NCBI GenBank assembly: GCA_035476635.1
Contig: DATILI010000118.1
Span: 1-5,942, forward strand
Length of the DNA stretch: 5,942 bases
Reading direction: 5' to 3'
DNA from: DATILI01 sp035476635
GTDB taxonomy: Bacteria; Pseudomonadota; Gammaproteobacteria; Burkholderiales; Burkholderiaceae_C
The stretch's first letter is position 1. Every line of letters starts with the position of its first letter. The notes under the pieces were generated by a model. It was not told the DNA's origin. It saw nothing but the letters and a program-made list of their open reading frames with translations, and searched no databases. The position numbers were made by a program, and so were the translations under genes. Shown here in pieces: positions 1 to 5,942 of the stretch.

Positions 1-1871
1 GGCAGGGTCCCGGTGATCACGAAGGTTTTGCCCAAAAGCGGCTTGGGCGCCGTCACCGCAGGCTCGCCCTCTTGCCAGGTCACGCCGCAGGCACGCAGTT
101 GCTCCACCACCTCGCGGTTGTGCGGCTGCTCGAAGAACGTGCGGATGCTTTGGGCAACCACGGGGCCGACATCGTTGACTTCGAGCAACTGTTCCACGCT
201 GGCGTCCATGATCGAGTCGAGCTTGCCGAAATGGCGCGCCAGGTCTTTTGCCGTGGCCTCGCCCGCATGCCGGATACCCAGGCCGAACAGGAAGCGCGGC
301 AAGGTCGTTTCCTTGGACTTTTGCAGCGCGTCGAGCACGTTCCGGGCGGACTTCTCGGCCATCCTGTCCAGGCCTGCCAAGCCAACCAGGCCGAGCTTGT
401 ACAGATCGGGCAAGGTGCGGATCACGTTGGCCTCGACCAGTTGGTCGACCAGCTTGTCGCCCAGGCCCTCGATGTCCAGCGCGCGGCGCTGGGCGTAGTG
501 CAGGATCGCCTCCTTGCGCTGCGCACCGCAGAACAGGCCGCCGGTGCAGCGGTGGTTGGCCTCGCCCTCCTCCCGTACCGCCACCGATCCGCAGACCGGG
601 CAATGCGTGGGCATGGTGAAAAGCTGTGCGTCGCCCGCGCGCTTTTCCGGCAGCACCGCCACCACCTCGGGAATCACATCGCCGGCGCGGCGCACGATGA
701 CGGTGTCGCCCACGCGCACGTCCTTGCGGCGTGCTTCGTCCTCGTTGTGCAGGGTGGCGTTGGTCACGGTCACGCCACCGACAAACACCGGTGCGAGCTT
801 GGCAACGGGCGTGAGCTTGCCGGTGCGGCCGACCTGCACATCGATGGCGAGCACGGTGGTGAGCTGCTCTTGCGCCGGGTACTTGTGCGCGACGGCCCAG
901 CGCGGCTCGCGTGTGACAAAGCCCAGGCGTTGCTGCAAGGCCAGGCTGTTGACCTTGTAGACCACGCCATCGATGTCGAACGGTAGTTGGTCGCGCAACG
1001 CTCCGATCTCGCGGTGGAAGGCGATCAATTCATCGACGCCCTTCACGGTGCGGGTCTGCACCGAGACCGGAACGCCCAAGGTTTTCAAGGCCTGCAGCAT
1101 CTCATGCTGCGTCTGGACATCCAGGCCGCCCTGCGCGGGCGGCGTGACTTCGCCCCAGCCATAGGCGAAGAAGCTCAACGGCCGCTGCGCGGCAATGGCC
1201 GGGTCGAGTTGGCGCACGGCACCGGCCGCGGCATTGCGCGGGTTGACGAAGGTCTTCTCACCCCTGGCGCCCGAGGCGATCTTCTCGCGCTGGCGTTCGT
1301 TGAGTTTTTCGAAGTCGTCGCGGCGCATGTAGACCTCGCCGCGCACTTCCAGCACCGGCGGTGCCTGGCCTTCCAGGCGCAGCGGGATCTGCCCGATGGT
1401 GCGGATGTTCTGCGTCACGTCTTCGCCGATCTCACCGTCGCCACGCGTGGCCGCCTGCACCAGCACGCCGTCTTCGTAGCGCAGGCTCATGGCCAGGCCG
1501 TCGAACTTGAGCTCGGCCACGTATTCGATCGGCGGATCGCCTGGCGCCAGCCCCAATTCGCGCCGCACGCGCGCATCGAAGTTCTGTGCACCAGTGGCCT
1601 CGGTATCAGTTTCGGTGCGGATGCTGAGCATGGGCACGGCATGGCGCACCGGCGTGAAGCCGTCAAGCACCTTGCCGCCGACACGGCGCGTCGGCGAGTC
1701 GGCGGTCACGAATTCAGGGTGAGCAGCCTCCAGGGCCTGGAGCTCGCGAAACAGCCGGTCGTACTCGGCGTCCGGAATCTGCGGGTCATCCAGCACATAG
1801 TACTGGTGGCCGTGGTGGTGCAACTGCGCACGCAAGGCCTCGACCTTGGCGGCAACGTCTTGATGGGACAT
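1..1871 (-). CDS. ligA: NAD-dependent DNA ligase LigA, 3' end cut by window edge
   Basis: LigA seals 3'-OH/5'-phosphate nicks in duplex DNA, using NAD+ to form a ligase-AMP intermediate, in replication and repair. I translated 623 codons with no frameshift. The N-terminal Ia domain has YYV (24-26) and DAEYD (34-38). The AMP-accepting lysine is K122 in motif KFDG. Further nucleotidyltransferase motifs are EVRGEVYM (175-182), DIDGVVYKVN (299-308) and AHKYPAQE (328-335). An OB-fold follows. The zinc-finger cysteines are C424, C427, C442 and C448, with the same spacing as in E. coli LigA. A helix-hairpin-helix region covers about 460-580. The last residues, GKTFVITGTL, open the BRCT domain; an estimated 70-80 residues lie off the edge. 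The ATG at 1871 fits the family N-terminus, and an in-frame TGA (the zipA stop) five codons upstream rules out an earlier start. It lies 12 bases after zipA without a clear Shine-Dalgarno sequence. Identification is secure. Confidence 0.98.
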   Translation of the reverse strand, partial: MSHQDVAAKVEALRAQLHHHGHQYYVLDDPQIPDAEYDRLFRELQALEAAHPEFVTADSPTRRVGGKVLDGFTPVRHAVPMLSIRTETDTEATGAQNFDARVRRELGLAPGDPPIEYVAELKFDGLAMSLRYEDGVLVQAATRGDGEIGEDVTQNIRTIGQIPLRLEGQAPPVLEVRGEVYMRRDDFEKLNERQREKIASGARGEKTFVNPRNAAAGAVRQLDPAIAAQRPLSFFAYGWGEVTPPAQGGLDVQTQHEMLQALKTLGVPVSVQTRTVKGVDELIAFHREIGALRDQLPFDIDGVVYKVNSLALQQRLGFVTREPRWAVAHKYPAQEQLTTVLAIDVQVGRTGKLTPVAKLAPVFVGGVTVTNATLHNEDEARRKDVRVGDTVIVRRAGDVIPEVVAVLPEKRAGDAQLFTMPTHCPVCGSVAVREEGEANHRCTGGLFCGAQRKEAILHYAQRRALDIEGLGDKLVDQLVEANVIRTLPDLYKLGLVGLAGLDRMAEKSARNVLDALQKSKETTLPRFLFGLGIRHAGEATAKDLARHFGKLDSIMDASVEQLLEVNDVGPVVAQSIRTFFEQPHNREVVEQLRACGVTWQEGEPAVTAPKPLLGKTFVITGTL

Positions 1872-1883
1872 GGGAAAGCAGGC
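1872..1883 (-). other. zipA-ligA junction without a Shine-Dalgarno sequence
   Basis: The 12 bases between the zipA TGA and the ligA ATG read GCCTGCTTTCCC on the minus strand. They are pyrimidine-rich and hold no GGAG- or GAGG-like element at a usable distance. No promoter or terminator is visible. LigA translation probably depends on ribosomes arriving from zipA (inference). Confidence 0.6.
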
Positions 1884-2918
1884 TCAGCTGAACAACCGGC
1901 GCGCCTGCGGCGACCCAGCCGAGAGGTCGCGTGCATCCAGCGTGTCGTACAGGATTTCGAGTTCGGCGCCAATCGCATCCATCGCGTCGCGCGCCAGGGG
2001 CTGGCCGTTGTCGTCGGTCACTACGCCGTCCATGGCCTCGGCCAGCGCCAGCGCCGCTTCACGCAGGCGCACGAACGGCCGCTCGCTGCGGTCCACCTGC
2101 GGCACGTCCAGGCTCAAGGTGATCTCGCGGATCGCGGACTGGGCCGGGTCTTCCGACATCGCGGCCTGCACATTGAAGTTCAGGCCCAACACCGGCGGCA
2201 GCCCGCCGCTGCGCGCGGCCAGGACCATGCGCCCGGGCATGGCGCCGGGCACAAAACCCAGCCGGGCGGCATGCTGCTGCACATAGCCAGGACTCCACGC
2301 GGTGTTGCGCGCGCGCAGCGTAAAGCCGAGCTGGGCGTCATGGCCGCTGGCGAACTGGTCGAGCTCGCGGGCACGCGCGACTTCGTCCAGCATCTCGGGA
2401 AACTCCGGCGCGCCGTTGACGGCATCGGCAAACGCCTGGGCTTTCACGACATATTCCGAGTACTCGATCTCGTTGAGCGCGCCGGTGCGGTTGGCCAGCT
2501 GGACGCCGGCCTGAAAGGCGCCATAGCGCTGGCCGGCGATCGGCACCTCCCACGCCTGCGAGGCACTGTTCAGCCCCTCGACGGCGAATGGCTTGCTGCC
2601 GGCGCGGCGCGTCGGCGGCATGGCGGCCAGGGCGGCGTCGCCCGAAGCTGGGCCCTCCAGCGCAATCGGTGCGATGACGTCGATCAGCGGGTCCAGGCCG
2701 GGTTTTTTTTCCGGCGCAGGCAGCGGCGGATCAAGCGGTGCATCAAAGACGGGCTCCTGGCGCGCCGGCTCGTCCTCGGGCTCCAGTGGCACCGTATCGT
2801 GCGGATTGGCGTCAGCCAGGCGCGGCGCGTTTCTGCGTGATGTCCAGGTATTCCAGGCCACGACCGCGGCCAGCAACACCCCCCCTGCAATAGCCAGACC
2901 GAGTTGCAACGTACTCAT
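1884..2918 (-). CDS. zipA: Cell division protein ZipA (FtsZ membrane anchor)
   Basis: ZipA is an inner-membrane protein that binds the C-terminal tail of FtsZ and tethers the Z ring at midcell. The gene encodes 344 residues. One N-terminal membrane segment (about 4-23, rich in L, A, V and G) is followed by a basic TSRR stop-transfer patch, the expected type Ib topology with a cytoplasmic body. A short proline/acid-rich linker covers about 30-75. A block starting DPLIDVIAP (76-84) leads into a middle region to about 190 that is unlike the long P/Q-rich linker of E. coli ZipA. The FtsZ-binding domain covers about 194-325. It aligns by eye with E. coli ZipA, including the strand ITLSLDVPQV (266-275), a helix at about 282-297 and the stretch GVVTDDNGQPL (298-308). 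The ATG at 2918 follows a good Shine-Dalgarno sequence, 9 bases after smc. An A8 run lies at codons 70-72. The family call is firm; the middle region's role is unknown. Confidence 0.93.
   Translation of the reverse strand: MSTLQLGLAIAGGVLLAAVVAWNTWTSRRNAPRLADANPHDTVPLEPEDEPARQEPVFDAPLDPPLPAPEKKPGLDPLIDVIAPIALEGPASGDAALAAMPPTRRAGSKPFAVEGLNSASQAWEVPIAGQRYGAFQAGVQLANRTGALNEIEYSEYVVKAQAFADAVNGAPEFPEMLDEVARARELDQFASGHDAQLGFTLRARNTAWSPGYVQQHAARLGFVPGAMPGRMVLAARSGGLPPVLGLNFNVQAAMSEDPAQSAIREITLSLDVPQVDRSERPFVRLREAALALAEAMDGVVTDDNGQPLARDAMDAIGAELEILYDTLDARDLSAGSPQARRLFS
2703..2710 (-). repeat. A8 homopolymer inside zipA
   Basis: Eight consecutive A on the coding strand (codons GAA AAA AAA, residues E70-K71-K72) sit at the end of the proline/acidic linker of zipA. 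It stands out in this GC-rich sequence. Such tracts are known sites of polymerase or ribosome slippage. A loss of one base would reach a TGA at 2684-2686 within nine codons. A gain of one base would run to a stop at 2338-2340. Either way the FtsZ-binding domain is lost. Confidence 0.7.
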
Positions 2919-2924
2919 CGTGCG

Positions 2925-2929
2925 ACCTC
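2925..2929 (-). promoter_or_regulatory. Ribosome binding site of zipA, overlapping the smc stop
   Basis: On the minus strand the sequence GAGGT lies 6 bases before the zipA ATG. Its first two bases are the last two bases of the smc TGA stop codon. Ribosomes ending smc therefore release on top of the zipA start site, which suggests translational coupling. The site also supports the ATG at 2918 as the zipA start. Confidence 0.75.
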
Positions 2930-5900
2930 AGGCAACTTCCGCCATCGTCAGGGCCGATTCCATGTCGACCGCCACGATGCGCGAAACGCCCTGCTCCTGC
3001 ATGGTCACGCCGATCAGTTGCTCGGCCATCTCCATGGCGATCTTGTTGTGGCTGATGAAGAGGAATTGGGTTTCTTTGCTCATCGCGGTCACGAGTTTGG
3101 CATAGCGCTCGGTGTTGGCGTCGTCCAGCGGCGCGTCGACCTCGTCCAGCAGGCAGAACGGCGCGGGGTTGAGCTGGAAGATGGCGAACACCAGCGCAAT
3201 CGCCGTCAACGCCTTCTCGCCGCCTGACAGCAGGTGGATGGTCTGGTTCTTCTTGCCCGGTGGCTGCGCCATGACCTGCACCCCCGAGTCGAGAATTTCG
3301 TCGCCGGTCATCATGAGCTTGGCGTTGCCGCCGCCGAACAGTTCCGGGAACATGCGGCCGAAATGCTGGTTCACGATATTGAAGGTGCCCGAGAGCAGCT
3401 CGCGGGTTTCACCGTCGATCTTCTTGATCGCGTCTTCCAGCGTGGCCATCGCCTCGTTGAGGTCGGCCGATTGGGCATCGAGGAAGGTCTTGCGTTCGCG
3501 CGCCGTCGTGAGCTCGTCCAGCGCGGCCAGGTTGACTGCGCCCAAAGCCGCGATCTCGCGGTGCAGGCGATCGATCTCGCCTTGCATGCCGGGGAGGCGG
3601 ACATTGCCGTCCTGGATCGATTTGGCAACCGCTTCCAGGTCGGCCTGCGCATCAGCCAGCAGCTGCGTGTACTGCTCCAGCCCCAGCCGCGCAGCCTGCT
3701 CCTTGAGCTGGAAATCGGTGATGCGCTGGCGCAGCGGATCGAGCTCGCGCTCGAGCTGCATGCGCCGCTCGTCGCTGGCGCGCAGCTTGGCCGTCAAGTC
3801 GTCGTATTCGCTGCGCTGGGCACCCAGGCGCTGCTCGCGCTCCAGCTTCAGGGCCAAGGCGTTCTGCAGGCCGGCCTGTGCCGCCGCATCGGTCAGGCGC
3901 GTCAGCTCTTCCTGCGCGCGTTGCTCTTCCGCATCGATGGATTGCGCCTGCTGCGTTGCGGTCTCGATCGCGCGGCTCAGTTCGCCTCGCCGTGATTCGA
4001 GGCTGCGCCGGGCAAAGGTCGCCTCTTGCGCCTGGCGCTCCAGGCTGCGCTGCTGCTCGCGGCATTCAGCGAGCTTGCGCTCGGACTCGATCACTCTTTC
4101 GTCAAGCTGGGCGTGGCGCTCCTGGCTGTCGGCCAGTTGCATGTCCAGCTCTTCGAAGCGGGCTTCGGCCGTCACGCGGCGCTCCTGCAATTCGTCGAGC
4201 AGGGCATCCACCTCGGCCAGGTCGCCGGCGATCTGCTCGCTGCGTGCACGCGTGGCTTCGGCAAGCTGGCTAAGGCGCAAGGTTTCCACCTGCAGCTCGT
4301 GGGCGCGGCTCTGCGTTTCGCTGGCTTCGCGGCGCGCCACCACCAGGCGTTGCGATGCGTCGGAGTACGCGGCTTCGGCGCGCACCAGGGCGCCGCGCGA
4401 TTCCTCGGCAATCAGCGCCTGCGCCTTCAATTGCTTGTCCAGGTTTTCGATTTCCTGGGCGCGCGCCAACAGGCCGGCCTGCTCGGAGTCCTGTGCGAAG
4501 AAGCTCACGCTGTGGTGCGTCACCGCGTGGCCGCTCTTCACGAAGATCGCCTCGCCGGGTTGCAGCTTCTCGCGCGCCGCCAACGCTTCTTCAAAGCTCG
4601 TGGCGGTGTAGCAACCGTGCAGCCAGTCGGCCAGCAAGGCCTTCTGGCCGGCGTCGTTCAGGCGCAGCAAGTCGGCCAGGCGCGGCAACGCGGACTGGCC
4701 TTCTGGCACACCAGCCTGCGGCGGGCTGTAGAACGAGAGCTTGGCCGGCGGCGCATCGGCACCGAAGGCGCGCACCATGTCCAGCCGCGACACTTCCAAT
4801 GCGCCCAGGCGTTCGCGCAGGGCGGCTTCCAGCGCGCTTTCCCAGCCCTGCTCGATATGGATGCGGCTCCACAGGCCTTGCAGCCCGTCCAGGCCGTGCT
4901 TGGCCAGCCAGGGCCTGAGCTTGCCGTCGGTCTTGACCTTTTCCTGCAGCGCCTTGAGCGCTTCCATGCGCGCGGAAAGATCGGCCTGCTTGTGGCTTTC
5001 GGCGTTGACAGCCTGCTGCCTGGTGCGGCGGTCTTCGTCCAGCTGTGGCACGGATTCCTGCAGCTCGTGCAGCCGCGCATCGGCGACCTCGGCCGCCTCT
5101 TGCGCGGCGCCGAGCTGGCCTTGCAGATCGACCAGCCGTGCTTCGTCGGGTGCGGCCAGTGCGCTGCGGTCGGCACTGAGCTTTTCGCGGCGGAAATTCA
5201 GCTGGCGCGACTGCTCCTCGATATTGCGCTGGTCCGCAGCCAGCACCTGGATTTGCTGCTGCACCTGGCTCACGCTGGTGCGCTGGGCATTGGCGTTGTT
5301 CTGCGCCTGGCGCAGCGCCTCTTCCAGGTCGGGCATGACTTGCGACTGCTGCTCCACCTGGGCAGCCAGCAACTCGGCTTTTTCCTCGGCGTCCACACCC
5401 TGGGCGGCCAGGGTTTCGATTTCGGCCTCGGCGTCGCCCTTGCGCGCGCTCCACTGGGCGGTCTGCTCCTTGAGCGTGGCCAGCCGCTGCTCCACGCGCT
5501 GGCGGCCTTCCACCACAAAGCGGATTTCCGCTTCCAGCCGGCCGACTTCGGCGCTGGCCTCGTACAGCAGGCCCTGCGCCTGGTTGACCTGGTCGCCTGC
5601 GGCGTAGTGCGCCTGGCGGATGGCTTCCAGATCGGCCTCGATGTGGCGCAGGTCGGCCACGCGTGACTCGAGGTCGTTCACGGCCTTGTCGCTATCGGTC
5701 TTGACGCGGGCCTGGTCGGCTTCGCTTTCGCTGCGTTTCAAGAACCACAGCTGGTGCTGCTTGAGCGTGGCGTCGGCCTGCAGGCTGTTGTACTTCTGCG
5801 CAACCTCGGCCTGCTTCTCCAGCTTCTCCAGATTGGCGTTGAGTTCGCGCAGGATGTCTTCCACTCGCGTCAGGTTCTCGCGCGTGTCGGACAGGCGGTT

Positions 5901-5942
5901 TTCCGTCTCGCGCCGGCGCTCCTTGTACTTGGAAACGCCGGC
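2928..5942 (-). CDS. smc: Chromosome segregation ATPase SMC, 5' end cut by window edge
   Basis: SMC is the ATPase of the bacterial SMC-ScpAB condensin-like complex, which loads on DNA and compacts and separates sister chromosomes. In the window are 1004 codons before a TGA at 2928-2930. The frame stays open to the right edge, whose first residues AGVSKYKERRRETENRL match the end of the SMC N-terminal head; about 155-170 residues with Walker A are missing. Numbering from the edge, coiled coil 1 covers about 27-340, the hinge about 344-480, and coiled coil 2 to about 800. The C-terminal head follows: GAVNLAALDEL (801-811), signature LSGGEKALTA (905-914), Walker B FCLLDEVD (929-936, catalytic E934), D-loop APLDDAN (937-943) and SHN (964-966). 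A GTG at 5864 is an internal valine in RVEDIL, not the start. Coil composition (A, E, Q, R, L) and absence of MukB features support SMC. It is the first visible gene of the cluster. Confidence 0.97.
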   Translation of the reverse strand, partial: AGVSKYKERRRETENRLSDTRENLTRVEDILRELNANLEKLEKQAEVAQKYNSLQADATLKQHQLWFLKRSESEADQARVKTDSDKAVNDLESRVADLRHIEADLEAIRQAHYAAGDQVNQAQGLLYEASAEVGRLEAEIRFVVEGRQRVEQRLATLKEQTAQWSARKGDAEAEIETLAAQGVDAEEKAELLAAQVEQQSQVMPDLEEALRQAQNNANAQRTSVSQVQQQIQVLAADQRNIEEQSRQLNFRREKLSADRSALAAPDEARLVDLQGQLGAAQEAAEVADARLHELQESVPQLDEDRRTRQQAVNAESHKQADLSARMEALKALQEKVKTDGKLRPWLAKHGLDGLQGLWSRIHIEQGWESALEAALRERLGALEVSRLDMVRAFGADAPPAKLSFYSPPQAGVPEGQSALPRLADLLRLNDAGQKALLADWLHGCYTATSFEEALAAREKLQPGEAIFVKSGHAVTHHSVSFFAQDSEQAGLLARAQEIENLDKQLKAQALIAEESRGALVRAEAAYSDASQRLVVARREASETQSRAHELQVETLRLSQLAEATRARSEQIAGDLAEVDALLDELQERRVTAEARFEELDMQLADSQERHAQLDERVIESERKLAECREQQRSLERQAQEATFARRSLESRRGELSRAIETATQQAQSIDAEEQRAQEELTRLTDAAAQAGLQNALALKLEREQRLGAQRSEYDDLTAKLRASDERRMQLERELDPLRQRITDFQLKEQAARLGLEQYTQLLADAQADLEAVAKSIQDGNVRLPGMQGEIDRLHREIAALGAVNLAALDELTTARERKTFLDAQSADLNEAMATLEDAIKKIDGETRELLSGTFNIVNQHFGRMFPELFGGGNAKLMMTGDEILDSGVQVMAQPPGKKNQTIHLLSGGEKALTAIALVFAIFQLNPAPFCLLDEVDAPLDDANTERYAKLVTAMSKETQFLFISHNKIAMEMAEQLIGVTMQEQGVSRIVAVDMESALTMAEVA

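Noticed and set aside
476..492. Perfect 7-bp inverted repeat with a 3-base loop (CCAGCGC / GCGCTGG) inside ligA
   Set aside because: All-coding, GC-rich context where such short palindromes are common. No link to a terminator or operator.
1094..1110. Perfect 7-bp inverted repeat with a 3-base loop (GCAGCAT / ATGCTGC) inside ligA
   Set aside because: It lies in conserved coding sequence (QHEMLQ), has no U-tract and is not near a gene end. Arms this short are expected by chance in several kilobases.
1..1871. Possible frameshift or decay in ligA, because several short shadow frames overlap it
   Set aside because: Codon-by-codon translation from 1871 to position 3 gives an uninterrupted LigA with all catalytic and zinc residues. 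The gene only looks incomplete because its stop is outside the window.
987..2840. A 617-codon open frame on the plus strand opposite ligA and zipA
   Set aside because: It is in exact complement phase with the sense codons (as are plus-strand frames at 72-986, 2904-3227 and 4026-5666). Stops there need sense TTA, CTA or TCA codons, which are rare in GC-rich genes. It ends at a sense TCA serine codon of zipA. The protein shows no recognisable family and it crosses the zipA-ligA junction.
4026..5666. A 546-codon plus-strand open frame opposite smc
   Set aside because: Same complement-phase artefact, covering clear coiled-coil and hinge coding sequence of smc. No domain is recognisable, and its composition mirrors the sense codons.
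2928..5864. smc beginning at the GTG at 5864
   Set aside because: The frame stays open to the window edge, and the 26 upstream codons match the conserved SMC head-to-coil sequence. The GTG is an internal valine.
1..5942. Mobile elements, CRISPR, tRNA/rRNA, toxin-antitoxin or defence genes
   Set aside because: The three housekeeping genes fill essentially every base. No direct repeats, terminal inverted repeats, RNA gene motifs or compositional break were seen by eye.

Overview
The window is ordinary chromosomal housekeeping DNA from a GC-rich betaproteobacterium. It most likely belongs to Burkholderiales, perhaps Comamonadaceae. This rests on the gene order smc-zipA-ligA, the use of SMC rather than MukB, the betaproteobacterial style of the ZipA and LigA sequences, and strong G/C preference at third codon positions. 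The genus cannot be fixed from this window.

All three genes lie on the minus strand, so transcription runs from right to left. Positions 5942 to 2928 hold smc, which lacks its 5' end (roughly the first 155-170 codons, including Walker A). Nine bases later comes a complete zipA (2918 to 1884). Twelve bases after that, ligA starts at 1871 and runs off the left edge just after entering its C-terminal BRCT domain. There is no intergenic gap longer than 12 bases. I see no promoter, terminator, RNA gene, mobile element or CRISPR array. The long plus-strand open frames are complement shadows of these genes.

The three products serve the chromosome and division cycle. SMC, with ScpA/ScpB encoded elsewhere, organises and helps segregate the chromosome. 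ZipA tethers FtsZ to the inner membrane at midcell. LigA seals nicks left by lagging-strand synthesis and repair. The tight spacing indicates one operon, probably with translational coupling, especially into ligA, which has no visible Shine-Dalgarno sequence.

I found no candidate for a new biological system. The points worth a second look are modest: a possible half-repeat inside ZipA, an A8 slippery tract in zipA, the SD-less ligA start, a divergent SMC hinge, and the fact that all three genes share one reading frame separated only by two UGA stops.
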